64,000 nucleotides of DNA from positions 248,001 through 312,000 of the forward strand of contig CBFFRQ010000043.1 in the NCBI GenBank assembly GCA_965644315.1. Reading direction: 5' to 3'. Made by a program: the position numbers and the translations under genes. Shown piece after piece: positions 30,958 to 40,900 of this stretch (position 1 is the stretch's first letter; the number at the start of each line of letters is the position of its first letter). Below the pieces are notes generated by a model. It made no database searches, was not told the origin of the DNA, and was given only the letters and a program-made list of their open reading frames with translations. Origin of the DNA: Caecitellus pseudoparvulus. Lineage: Eukaryota; Bigyra: Bicosoecida.

Positions 30958-32100
30958 ATGCCACGCTCGCGGCGCCCGGAAGTGGCGGCGGCTGCCGTGC
31001 TGCTCGTGCTGCAGTCGCACGCAGTGCTCTGCACCGGCGCCAGCCCGACAACCGGCCTCAGTGCGCCGCAGGAGGCCGACGGCCCCGGCTGCCGTGGTGT
31101 GTCTTGGAGTATCCCCCACCTGGATCCCGGCACCAGTGCAGCACTGCCGCTGGGCAGCGCTGCAGCCCTCTCCCTAACCTGCGTCGGTGGCGCACTGCCC
31201 TGGCCGACAGGGACATTCTCTGTCACCTTGCAAGCGGCAGGGGGCGCGCTGCGGCACAACGTGACAGGCTGGTTCACAGACCAGGCCAGCATGCGCAGTG
31301 CCATGGGCCAGCCGGTGCTGTCCACCTTCATGGCGCCCCCACACACCGCCGCAAGCACCCACTGGCAACTTGTGCTGACGCGGACGGCGGGTGCGGCGGC
31401 AGGTGCAGCGACGCCCCCCGGCAACCTGCACATCGCCGCAGTGCGAGACTTCACACCCACACACCACACCACCAGCACACCAGCGTCCCTATTCGGACTG
31501 CACGCGGCCCCCCCTGCCACAGCGCTGACCCCCCCTCCACCCAGTGTACCGGGGTGGTGCCCAGCAACACCCCAGCAACCCTGCAAGGCAGGCTGCTCCC
31601 CCAACGGCACCCTGCCCCTCGCCGACTGCTCGTGGTACACGGGGAACGGCTCGGCGTGGCTGCCCCCCACCTACGGCATGGCTGCTGGGTGTGTCTGCAC
31701 CCTGGCCCACGCTCCCTTCACCCAGGCCCCGACAGCGGCATGTGTCCGCACGGCACTGCACGTGGGCCACCTGAGCAACGTGTACTTCAACGCCAGCACC
31801 AAGGCCGCCCTGGCCCGCCTCAAGACGGCACAGTGCCAGCGGGACCCCTCCCTGCCTGGCGGCATGAAGTGCCCCGCGGCGTATTACGCGGCCCTGGCCC
31901 ACTCGGGCTTCCTGCACACCGTGTACCGCATGCACCAGGATGCCTACGCCGCCTGCTGCTGCCCAGGCCACGTAGCGGGGGAGTGGGCGTGGAGCCTGGT
32001 GGTGTTCGGGGGGGTGTTCTCAGAGGCCCTCGCTGCCCTGTGCCCGCTGGAGGTGGACATGGTTGAGTGCTTCGGCAACTGCGGATGCCAGGGCTGGTGA
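30958..32100 (+). CDS. Secreted cysteine-rich protein, unknown family
   Basis: Single-exon 380-aa protein. It starts with two basic residues pairs and a hydrophobic core (VAAAAVLLVLQSHAVLC), a clear signal peptide. No further membrane segment is evident. The mature chain has several N-glycosylation sequons (for example NVT, NGT, NGS, NAS) and many cysteines, concentrated in the second half: 'CPATPQQPCKAGCSPNG', 'CVCTLAH', 'AACCCPG' and a final 'CFGNCGCQGW'. These suggest a disulfide-rich extracellular or surface protein. I do not recognise a family. It is divergent from the UPF0193-like gene with 281 bp between starts, and the next gene follows on the same strand. Confidence 0.65.
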   Translation: MPRSRRPEVAAAAVLLVLQSHAVLCTGASPTTGLSAPQEADGPGCRGVSWSIPHLDPGTSAALPLGSAAALSLTCVGGALPWPTGTFSVTLQAAGGALRHNVTGWFTDQASMRSAMGQPVLSTFMAPPHTAASTHWQLVLTRTAGAAAGAATPPGNLHIAAVRDFTPTHHTTSTPASLFGLHAAPPATALTPPPPSVPGWCPATPQQPCKAGCSPNGTLPLADCSWYTGNGSAWLPPTYGMAAGCVCTLAHAPFTQAPTAACVRTALHVGHLSNVYFNASTKAALARLKTAQCQRDPSLPGGMKCPAAYYAALAHSGFLHTVYRMHQDAYAACCCPGHVAGEWAWSLVVFGGVFSEALAALCPLEVDMVECFGNCGCQGW

Positions 32101-32242
32101 TGCGGCCCTGACTGCACTGGCGCCGCGGCTGCAATTCACACGCTGCACATGGCCTCACCTGGGTACTGCTCCCTGCTGCCCTGCCGAGCCAAGTGCGTGG
32201 GCGAGGGGCTCAGGCGGTGCAGTGCACGCCAATCAACGCCCC

Positions 32243-35200
32243 ATGGCGCTGACGCCGCAGCCGTACCCGCCGCACCCCCGCAAGGCGCCCATCAGCCACG
32301 ACGCCTACCGCAGCCTGGCACCCTTCGTCGCGGTCGCAGCTCTCAGCTCGGGTCCAGGGCCGCTGCCACAGCACTCTCTGCCACGCATGGCGGCGTCTGC
32401 ACGCCACGCCAGCGGTGTGGCGCCAGCGCAGCGTGCCAGAGCCAGTGCAAGTGTTGCAGCAGGCCACCCCCGCCGCTCCACGGGCCACACGCCGGCCTCG
32501 AGACATGAAGATAGTGCGCTGAGTGTTCACGATTTCCTCGCCATGTCCCTGCGCCACGATAGTGAACGAGACGCGTCCAGTGCTTCGCTGGTGCTGCCCA
32601 CGCGTTTCGACCACGTTTCGAGTGCAACGGCAGTGAAAGCAGACGGCTGGATTTCTGCAGTCTCCCCTGCAAGCGAGCACTCGGAAGGGTTCAGTCTCCA
32701 GGATGACTCCCTTGACGAGGCTGCCTTTTCCCGCTCACACGTAGGGCCAGTGCTCACAGTGTCGCAACTGCTAGGCGGCACGGCAGCGCCGGCGAGCGTT
32801 GGCTCCGCCTCCACCCTCTCGGGCACCACTGAGTCGTCGGATGGAGACCCCGCCCTTGGGCCCTCCATCGGAACCCTGCCCAGCCCCGTGCATGCCAGCC
32901 TGCACTCGGCCTCCACCCTCAGCTCCTCCCACAGCGGCGCCAGTGCGAGCGGCGTCAGCGAGGACTCCCTCGCACGCAGCGACAGCCACGACAGCGACAG
33001 CCACACCAGCGACAGCGGTCGATCCACACCGCCGCTGGCACTGGGCCCGCTGCAGGGCACGGTGCTTCACCCAGAGGGCTGGATCCTGCCGCAGCCGCCA
33101 GCCCCTGCCACCCCCCCCTCAGCCCCCTCCACTGCCGCCGCCTCCCCCGCCTCACCAGCGCTGAACTTGACCCGCCCTGCCCCCGCCGTGTCCAGCACGG
33201 CGGCCGTGGCCATGGGCGTCCTGGCATCCGCTGTGGCGGGGCTACCCGTCTCCCCCGCCTCCCTCGAGAGCGGGTCCACTCCCACTGCCCGCGATTCGCG
33301 AGGAGGTGCCAGCCCACCACCCCCCCTCCCGGCTGACAGCTCCCCCAGGTCCCCGCCCCATGGCCAGACACCACCCAGCCCCCCCACCAGCACCGCCACG
33401 CCCTCCACACCACCCCCCGCGACACTCCCCGCCGCCATCCCTGCCGTCTCACCTGCCGTTGCCAGCCGCGGCGTGGCCACTGGGGGGGGGGACACCACCC
33501 CCCTCCGAGCTGCACTGCAGGCAGCTGCGGCCGCGCCGCCCCCTCACCCTCGCTCGGCGCCCCCCTCCCCAGCCCTGTCCGCCACTGACGCAGTGACACA
33601 CCCACACACCCTCTTCAGCCACCCGCACGCCACACCCCCTCCCGACCTACCCTTCCTCGTCGCAGAGCTGGCTGCTGCGCGGCAGGTGGCGGCGGAGGCC
33701 GTGGGCACTGTCAACGCGCTGCGGGGGCAGCTGGCTACGGCGCAGACTGAGGTGGGCACGCTGCGTGAGGCGGCGGCGCGCTCCATGACGGCAGCAGAGG
33801 TGCAGCGCCTGCTGGCCACTCTGGCCTCACCACCCCCCACAAAGCCGCCCTCACCACCGCCCACAAAGCCGCCCTCGCCGCCCCCTACCGCCCGCGTGGA
33901 ACTTGAGGCGCGTCTGAGGTACCTGGAAGGGTTCGTCCAAGGCTCCACCTCACGGACGCCGGGTGCGCACTCGGAACACGGAACACCCACCCACGTGGCA
34001 CGTGAAGCCCTTCCACCCTCCCCATCCACACGCTCCACCACCTCCAATCAGCAATCGCTCACTGCAGACCATCGAGTGAAGCTTGCAGGGGTTCGACGAA
34101 ATGGTGCGTCGTCAGTGGCGGGTGGCAAGGGCAGCAGCAGTGCTGGTGGTGGTGGTGGTGGTGGTGGTGGTGGTGGGCCTGTGCCGCCACGGGCATCGCC
34201 TCCGTCGCCTGGCGGTGTGTCGTCAGTGGCGGGTGGCAAGGGCAGCAGCAGTGCTGCTGCTGCTGGTGGTGGTGGTGGTGGTGGTGGTGGTGGGCCTGTG
34301 CCGCCACGGGCATCGCCTCCGTCGTCTGGCGGTGTGTCGTCAGTGGCGGGTGGCAAGGGCAGCAGCAGTGCTGCTGCTGCTGGTGGGCCTGTGCCGCCAC
34401 GGGCATCGCCTCCGTCGCCTGGCGGTGTGTCGTCAGTGGCGGGTGGCAAGGGCAGCAGCAGTGCTGGTGGTGGTGGTGGTGGTGGTGGTGGTGGTGGTGG
34501 TGGTGGTGGGCCTGTGCCGCCACGGGCATCGCCTCCGTCGCCTGGCGGTGTGTCGTCAGTGGCGGGTGGCAAGGGCAGCAGCAGTGCTGGTGGTGGTGGT
34601 GGTGGTGGTGGTGGTGGGCCTGTGCCGCCACGGGCATCGCCTCCGTCGCCTGGCGGTGTGTCGTCAGTGGCGGGTGGCAAGGGCAGCAGCAGTGCTGGTG
34701 GTGGTGGTGGTGGTGGTGGTGGTGGTGGTGGTGGTGGGCCTGTGCCACCACGGGCATCGCCTCCGTCGCCTGGCGGTGTGTCGTCAGTGGCGGGTGGCAA
34801 GGGCAGCAGCAGTGCTGGTGGTGGTGGTGGTGGTGGTGGTGGTGGGCCTGTGCCGCCACGGGCATCGCCTCCGTCGCCTGGCGGTGTGTCGTCAGTGGCG
34901 GGTGGCAAGGGCAGCAGCAGTGCTGCTGCTGGTGGTGGTGGTGGTGGTGGTGGTGGGCCTGTGCCGCCACGGGCATCGCCTCCGTCGTCTGGCGGTGTGT
35001 CGTCAGTGGCGGGTGGCAAGGGCAGCAGCAGTGCTGGTGGTGGTGGTGGTGGGCCTGTGCCGCCACGGGCATCGCCTCCGTCGCCTGGCGGTGTGTCGTC
35101 AGTGGCGGGTGGCAAGGGCAGCAGCAGTGCTGGTGGTGGTGGTGGTGGTGGTGGTGGTGGTGGGCCTGTGCCGCCACGGGCATCGCCTCCGTCGTCTGGC

Positions 35201-36529
35201 GGTGTGTCGTCAGTGGCGGGTGGCAAGGGCAGCAGCAGTTCAAGTGACGCACCTTCCACACAGGGGGCTCCCTCCCCTCCTCCACGCAGGGCTCCCCCCG
35301 TCGTACCAGCCGCCTCGGCAGGCCCCCCTGACCTATCAAGGAGCCGTGTTGGACGAGCTGTCAGTCCAGGCGTGCAGAGAGTGCGGCGGGATGTTGCCCG
35401 CGGAGCAGGACACATGCAGCTGGGGGCACGGCGACTGCCCGGTACGCACAGGTTCGCAGCGGCTCTGGCGGCTGCTGCGCCACTGCGCAGGCGGCGCGGG
35501 GGGGGGCGCTCTCCCGCTCCACGCACGCCCCGGGGCAGGGGAGCATGGGCCCATGCCCCTGACACGCCTGTGGCGGCATCGGAGACTTTGCTCCAGCAGG
35601 CGTGGGCATACGAGAGCAGTGCGTCCATGTGGACCGTATCCCTGGGCGGTGGACCGGCATCCCTCCCCCTGCAAGACTCCTGGCAGCCAGTGGGGGCAGC
35701 TGGGGACTCTGTGGCCTCGCTGCAGTCCCCCCCTGCACACCAACACGCAGTGGATGCGGCGCAGGTGGCAGAGCTAGCCGCAGCGGCACGCGCCAAGCGA
35801 GACGCCATCAACGCCCTGCGAGCCAAGCGCGTGGCCCTGGCGGAGGCGGCGACGGGGTCTGTCAGCCCCCACAGTGCGCAGTGGGAGCCGGGTACGCCCC
35901 CCTCCTCGGGGCCCGTGTCCCCCCTGCATGTGCCGCCCTCCGTGCACCTGCCCCGCCTGGCCTCCCAGGCGCCGCCCACCCACCACAGCAGGTCGCCTGC
36001 CCCCCCCCCTTCCCCACTTGGCACCCCCTTGAGTGAGAGGCCCGCGCCCCAGCAGCCCCCCCCTTCACCCCATGACACGTCTCCTGACGCACCCTCGCCC
36101 CGGGTCTGGCTGCACTTTGGCCGCTCGTCTCCCGTGGGAGACACCAGAGGACCCCCCCCCGCCCCCCTGCAGCGGCACCCAGCCTCACCTGACTCGGACG
36201 TCTCCGATGTGCATTTGTTCTCACCGTACTCGGCCCTGGTTCGGTCGGGCCGTTACGGCACACCCCTGTCCCACCACCCCACAGGCGCAGATGCCAGCGA
36301 CAGCGACTCGCCACTGCCCCACACCTCCCCCCCACATGGCGGCGCCCCAGTCCACGCAAGTGTGCAGCCGGGCGACACCAGTAGCCCGGGGTCTGTGCGT
36401 GTGACAGTGGGCAGGGTCCCGCACCAAGCAGCGCAGCCCACGCCACGCCAGGCTCTGGCGGCCGATCTTTCATCGCTGCGTCAACGCGCGTCAGCCCTCC
36501 TCGCCCGTGCACGTGGCCCACCCACATAA
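32243..36529 (+). CDS. Large disordered protein with glycine minisatellite domain
   Basis: Open frame of 1428 aa from ATG 32243. The frame is open further upstream into the preceding gene, but that part has no ATG. It is Ser/Pro/Thr-rich and mostly disordered. A short coiled coil is likely at about residues 470-520 ('LVAELAAARQVAAEAVGTVN', 'LRGQLATAQTEVGTLREAAA'). Then comes a Pro-Lys repeat 'PPSPPPTKPPSPPPT'. Residues ~622-1000 hold eleven copies of 'VAGGKGSSS' separated by 'PVPPRASPPSPGGVSS' and Gly/Ala runs of variable length. A second helix follows near residue 1170 ('AQVAELAAAARAKRDAINAL'), then a Ser/Pro/Asp-rich tail. No domain is recognised. Because the repeat is low complexity, exon structure could be more complex than shown. 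Confidence 0.5.
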   Translation: MALTPQPYPPHPRKAPISHDAYRSLAPFVAVAALSSGPGPLPQHSLPRMAASARHASGVAPAQRARASASVAAGHPRRSTGHTPASRHEDSALSVHDFLAMSLRHDSERDASSASLVLPTRFDHVSSATAVKADGWISAVSPASEHSEGFSLQDDSLDEAAFSRSHVGPVLTVSQLLGGTAAPASVGSASTLSGTTESSDGDPALGPSIGTLPSPVHASLHSASTLSSSHSGASASGVSEDSLARSDSHDSDSHTSDSGRSTPPLALGPLQGTVLHPEGWILPQPPAPATPPSAPSTAAASPASPALNLTRPAPAVSSTAAVAMGVLASAVAGLPVSPASLESGSTPTARDSRGGASPPPPLPADSSPRSPPHGQTPPSPPTSTATPSTPPPATLPAAIPAVSPAVASRGVATGGGDTTPLRAALQAAAAAPPPHPRSAPPSPALSATDAVTHPHTLFSHPHATPPPDLPFLVAELAAARQVAAEAVGTVNALRGQLATAQTEVGTLREAAARSMTAAEVQRLLATLASPPPTKPPSPPPTKPPSPPPTARVELEARLRYLEGFVQGSTSRTPGAHSEHGTPTHVAREALPPSPSTRSTTSNQQSLTADHRVKLAGVRRNGASSVAGGKGSSSAGGGGGGGGGGGPVPPRASPPSPGGVSSVAGGKGSSSAAAAGGGGGGGGGGPVPPRASPPSSGGVSSVAGGKGSSSAAAAGGPVPPRASPPSPGGVSSVAGGKGSSSAGGGGGGGGGGGGGGGPVPPRASPPSPGGVSSVAGGKGSSSAGGGGGGGGGGPVPPRASPPSPGGVSSVAGGKGSSSAGGGGGGGGGGGGGGPVPPRASPPSPGGVSSVAGGKGSSSAGGGGGGGGGGPVPPRASPPSPGGVSSVAGGKGSSSAAAGGGGGGGGGPVPPRASPPSSGGVSSVAGGKGSSSAGGGGGGPVPPRASPPSPGGVSSVAGGKGSSSAGGGGGGGGGGGPVPPRASPPSSGGVSSVAGGKGSSSSSDAPSTQGAPSPPPRRAPPVVPAASAGPPDLSRSRVGRAVSPGVQRVRRDVARGAGHMQLGARRLPGTHRFAAALAAAAPLRRRRGGGRSPAPRTPRGRGAWAHAPDTPVAASETLLQQAWAYESSASMWTVSLGGGPASLPLQDSWQPVGAAGDSVASLQSPPAHQHAVDAAQVAELAAAARAKRDAINALRAKRVALAEAATGSVSPHSAQWEPGTPPSSGPVSPLHVPPSVHLPRLASQAPPTHHSRSPAPPPSPLGTPLSERPAPQQPPPSPHDTSPDAPSPRVWLHFGRSSPVGDTRGPPPAPLQRHPASPDSDVSDVHLFSPYSALVRSGRYGTPLSHHPTGADASDSDSPLPHTSPPHGGAPVHASVQPGDTSSPGSVRVTVGRVPHQAAQPTPRQALAADLSSLRQRASALLARARGPPT
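34108..35239 (+). repeat. Coding minisatellite with (GGT)n cores
   Basis: Eleven copies of a conserved block, GTCAGTGGCGGGTGGCAAGG followed by GCAGCAGCAGT, joined by (GGT)n runs of 0-14 triplets with occasional (GCT)n. Between them stands GTGCCGCCACGGGCATCGCC followed by TCCGTCGCCTGGCGGTGTGTC. Lengths change only by triplets, so the host reading frame is kept. The other two plus-strand frames and the minus strand also remain open, which creates false polyVal and polyHis ORFs. Confidence 0.95.
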
Positions 36530-36542
36530 GGCACGGCAACGC

Positions 36543-36554
36543 AATGCATGCATT
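36543..36554. terminator. AATGCATGCATT palindrome between convergent genes
   Basis: A 12-bp perfect palindrome, an extended form of AATGCATT, lying 14 nt past the plus-strand stop (36529) and 37 nt past the minus-strand stop (36591). Suggested two-way 3'-end signal. Confidence 0.45.
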
Positions 36555-36590
36555 GTGCACGCGACAACACTCTCAGACAAGGCGGCGGGG

Positions 36591-37792
36591 TCAGTTGCTG
36601 CTGAGGGGCAGCGCCGGCACGCCCCCTGCGCTGGGGCCATACCCTGTCGTGGCACGCCCCATCACCCCCCGCCGCCGACCAGCTGATGCGATGCCAGCGG
36701 GGCGCTGCCAAGCAGGCCCTGCAGGGGCAGGCGCTGGGGCCGGTGCAGGCGCGGGGGCTGGCGCTGGGGCTGGCGCTGGGGCTGGCGCTGGCGCTGGGGC
36801 CGGTGCTGGCACTGGGATGGGGCGAGGGGCAGGGGCTGGGGCCGGTGCCGGCGCCTCTGCTGACTCGTATGCGACTTGCGTCCGGGGCGCCACGGGAGGC
36901 CGGGGACGGGTGAAGCGGCTGGAGAGGTTCTCCCGCTCGATTTTGATGACTTCCACCCACCTGCGGGCCTCGGCCTCGGTGGGCGCGAAGAGGGAGTACA
37001 CGTACTCCTGCCCCACGCCCGCTGCGGCGACGGTGGCGGTGGTGGCACCCTCGGCTCGGGCAGGGTCGAATGCTCGAGGGTATGGCTGGTTGTGGAATCT
37101 GATGGTGGTGAGGTTGAAGCGCCGGTCTGTGGGGAGGGGGTGCCGCAAAACGTGCCTGCGAGGGCGCGTGCCTGCGGAAATTGCTTGCCTCACTCTTGTG
37201 GCGAGGCGCTGACGGCATGTCGATGCGCGTGATGTACTCCAGCGGAATGCTGGCCTTTTCCTGGAAGGACAGGTTCCCGAAGTTCGATGTGCTGTACTGA
37301 CGGTAGTACCGCAGCTCCCCAGTCCCTCTGCACGTGGCGTTCGGGTCAGCGCGTGTGCTTGCGCGCGCCCTTCTGACACAACGGCTGCGCGCGGGTGCAG
37401 GGCGTCTCACCTGAACAGGACAAAGTACCTGTCGTACCAGGGGCGCTTGATGTACGCATTCGTGCCTTTTTTCTTCAAAGCTCCTGTGGTTCGAGTCGTG
37501 GCAGCTGCGTGCAGCTTCAGTTGCATGCGACAGTTTGCGTTTCACGCACCCTCCATGACAATGTCGAAGGCGCACTCCCGGTACAAGGGGAGGGGCCGCT
37601 TCGAGCTGCAGAGGAGAGAGGCTCTATGTTGCTGACGAGCACCCTTCGCAGCAAGCGCTGCAGCACTCACACAAACGTGTCCATGTCGAGCGGCGTGCCG
37701 TCGTCGTGCACCAGGCGCAGCTGGGCTCGGTGGTGCACCACGCGCTCCTCCACCACATCCTCCCCGGCATCGCCGGCGTGAGGGCGTGACAT
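36591..37792 (-). CDS. PH-domain protein with Ala-Pro repeat tail
   Basis: Five exons: complement(36591-37126, 37194-37327, 37411-37480, 37550-37605, 37671-37792), 305 aa. Four introns of 65-69 nt are in phases 2, 1, 2 and 1, and each rebuilt codon fits. The joined protein shows a complete pleckstrin-homology pattern at about residues 55-205: 'MEGALKKKGTNAYIKRPWYD' then 'RYFVLFR', 'GTGELRYYRQY', 'ASIPLEYITRID', 'RRFNLTTIRF', and the final helix 'TEAEARRWVEVIKIEREN'. A phosphoinositide or membrane-targeting role is plausible. The N-terminal 40 residues are acidic. The tail carries an (AP)n run of about 20 dipeptides, encoded by a GGGGCTGGCGCT repeat, then 'WQRPAGIAS'. The gene follows the ARF-GEF on the same strand with ~200 bp between. 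Confidence 0.85.
36731..36850. repeat. GGGGCTGGCGCT-type short repeat encoding (Ala-Pro)n
   Basis: A degenerate 6-12-bp tandem repeat on the plus strand (GCGCTGGGGCCGGTG variants). It encodes the Ala-Pro tail of the PH protein on the minus strand. Confidence 0.8.
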
Positions 37793-37996
37793 GGCGCAAG
37801 GGGTGTACTACAGTCCGAAGTACGACGCCTGGTGGTGTAGTGATTCATTGCAGTTTGCGTTTTGCCGTCCAGCTCAGAATAGTGACCTGCGGTTTTGCTA
37901 GCCTGAGCCCAGCTCTGGAGGGTCTCATATCGGAGCCTCCTCGCAAAGGACGGAGCCGAGGCATTCCTACCACACCTTAACATGGTCAGAACTGCA

Positions 37997-40900
37997 TTAC
38001 TCCACTGGGTCGTCCCCCTGCCCGCCGCCCCAGAACAGCGCGCTGAACAGGCCCACCACGCCCTCCTCCTCCTCCTCGTCTTCCTCACTGCTCGAGCCCT
38101 CTCCGGCGGCCTTGCCCCCCTCAGCCAGCGGCACGTGGATGGGAGGGGGCGGGGTCGCCCCCCTGCCCCCATGCTCCTCTGCATCGACCCCCCTTGATGC
38201 ATCTGGCGGAGGGGGCCCTCTCCCCTCCTCCCCAGCTCCTGGCGGGGGGGGGGCCACCTCAGCGGATTCCTTGGCCAGCGGGCTGGCCTGGGCAGGGGGA
38301 GGAGGAGGGGGTGGCGGTGGCGGCGGGGTGTCGCCCCCCCCTGCCGCCTCCCCTGGCTGGGCGCTGCCCCCCCCCTGCTCGTCGGCAGCGCCCCCCTCCA
38401 CGGTGCCGGCACCATCCGCCTCCTCCTCACCCCCTTCCGCAGGCTGGGCGCCACCGTGACCTGGCGCAATCCCAGGTAGCGCCCCCTCCGGCAGCATGTG
38501 CCCCAGCGATGCCAGCAGCTCGGGGCAGTGCTCTGACAGCAGGCCCACCGTGGTGGTCCACAGGTCGCTGCCGTCTGCCGTCAGGGGCGGGGGTGCCAGG
38601 CAGTCTGGGTCGGAGGGGTCCGCCTCCGCCTCCGCCTCCGCCTGCCCTTGCCCCGTGCGCAGCCAGCCCTGGCTGGTGCCCACCAACACCATGTTCTTCA
38701 CGGCCTCCTGGGAACCCTCGGACAGCAGCTGCGGCCAGGGCCCGCCCTGCCCCCCCCCACCGCCCTGCACCAGGCAGATGTCCCGCACCAGCACTGTCAA
38801 GACGCCCTCCCACAGATCAGCCAGGGGCAGGTCGCATGCGCCGTGCCCTGGCAGCGGCGTGCAGCTCACGCCCACGCGCAGGAACGTCCGCACCAGCACT
38901 GCCGTGATCTCCATGCGTAGGTGGGCGGCCTGGGCGGGGGGCAGGGCGGCCCGCTCAGGAGCACAGTCCACCGCCAGCGGCAGCAGTGTGTCCTGCAGCA
39001 CACACTGCCACAGGGAGCTGGCAGCCTCAGAGGGGCTGGCGGGCGTGGGTGGTGCGGAGAGCACCTCTGCCAGAGCCGCCACGGCCCCCGCCACGGCGGA
39101 GGCACGCACAGGCGGGGGCAGGGCCAGGGGACGCGCCTCCCCCTCACCCTCACCCTCCGTCCCAGCCGGCACCTGTGCGTTGGTCCACAGACACGTGAGC
39201 AGGCCCGCCAGCTGTGCGACGAGAAAGGCCCAGGCGCTGTCTGGGAGGCTCCACGGCACATGCCGCACCGCCGCCGAGCCGTCTCCCTGGGGCATGGCGG
39301 GCGGCTCGTGCCAGGCGCTGCCCCGGGCGCCAGGGGCAGCCGTGCCCCATGCCAGCGCCTGGCGCCATGTGTCTCGCAGCGCCGCCACTGCCGCCTCTGA
39401 GCTGGCGTCGGCAGGGGGCAGGTGCTGGGGGGGCAGCAGCCGCGGTAGGGTGGCGACCGCTCGGCACAGTGTGCGCAGGGCAGTGCCCGTCACTGACGCG
39501 TGCAGGTCAGCCAGGGGCTTGCCAAAGGCCTGCTTGGCCAGGCGAGAGTACAGAGAGTGTCCTGCCTGGGCCGTGGGCGGCGGCGGCGGCGCCGTCAGCA
39601 GCGCCACGGCGGCGGCAACCCCTGCCGTGGCGGCCTCGTTGGCCTGTCCCTTGGCTAGGGTGACGACGTGCACGACTGCGGCGGCCCAGGGCCGGACGTC
39701 GCCGCCTGGCCCCGTGAGGGAGGAGGTGAGGCCTTCCAGCACCGCTGGGGCGGCGAAGAAGCTGCCCTGGCACCGGAGCAGGGTGGACCACAGGAGGTGC
39801 CAGGTGGCGGGGCCGGTGGGCACCTGCCGCAGGATGGGCAGGAGGGCAGTGAGGCCGCCCGCCACACGGGGCGCGACGAGGGCCAGGGTGGAGGGCGGCA
39901 GGCCTGCCAGCAGGCGCAGGACGGGCAGGGCTGCGGCGTCCACAAGGGTGAGGGCCTGGGCGTCGCTGCCGGGGGGCAGGGGGCCCTCCGCCTCCCCCGC
40001 GATGAGAAGTCGCATGAGGCTGCGCAGGGCGTTCACGACGCAGCGCTCGTACACGAAGGCGATGTGGTGGGCGGTGCGCAGTGCGAGGGGGCGGCGGGGC
40101 TGGCCGTCACGGGGCGAGGTGCCGCCCCCCTCCCACGGTGAGGCGCCTGGTACGGGGGAGGCCGCCGCGTGTGCCGGCACACTGCCCTTGGCCCCCGCGT
40201 GGATGGTGGCGGCCACCTCCTCCGGGTCGGACGCGATGGTGAGCAGGCGGCCCCAGTGCGCCACTGCGGGCGACCACACCTCCTGGGGGCGGGCCGTGTT
40301 CCACACCACCAGACTGGCCACCAGCTCGCCCCCCAGGGCGCTGCGCTGCGCGTCTGCCGTGGAGGGCGCGTGGCTGCCGCCCAGGGACATGCATGCCTTG
40401 AGCAGGGCGGCGACGCCGTCGGACGGCAGCTTGGCGCTGGGCGCCCGGAACAGGTCGCCCAGCCGGCACCGCCACGCCTCGAAGCGCAGGGAGCGGGCGA
40501 AGAGGTCCTCGGGGCTCCACGCCGCCTCGTCATCCCCCCCCAGCAGCAGGTTCGTGACCATGCCCCACATGCCAGGCTTGGCAGCGGAGGGGGCAGGTGC
40601 TGCGTGGGGGGCGGGGCCCGGGGGGGGTGCCTCGGGCTCACCCTTACCCCCCCCGCCTGCTCCCACAGAGCCCGACCCCACCCCTTGCAGCTTGGCAGCG
40701 GTGGCGACGGAGGCGGGGCGCAGCTGGAAGGGGGGTGGGACGGGGTCCCCCGCCACTGCGGGCGGCGGCGGCGGCGGCGCCTCGGGCAGCACCAGGCGTG
40801 TGTCCTGGTGCAGGACGGAAGGCAGGGCGGATCCATCCGGCCCTGGCGGGTCGTCCATCTGCAGGAAGTCCAGGGGCAGGGCCTGCAGCCCCTGCAGCGC

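Noticed and set aside
32063-32242. N-terminal extension of the glycine-rich protein starting at 32063
   Set aside because: It begins with TTG and overlaps the preceding gene; the first ATG in frame is at 32243.
34048-36144. Poly-Pro and poly-His minus-strand ORFs and a poly-Val plus-strand ORF
   Set aside because: Reading of the same (GGT)n minisatellite in other frames; none carries non-repeat coding character.
37481-37510. tRNA T-loop-like GGTTCGAGTC
   Set aside because: No stem partners or tRNA body around it; it lies in an intron of the PH-domain gene.
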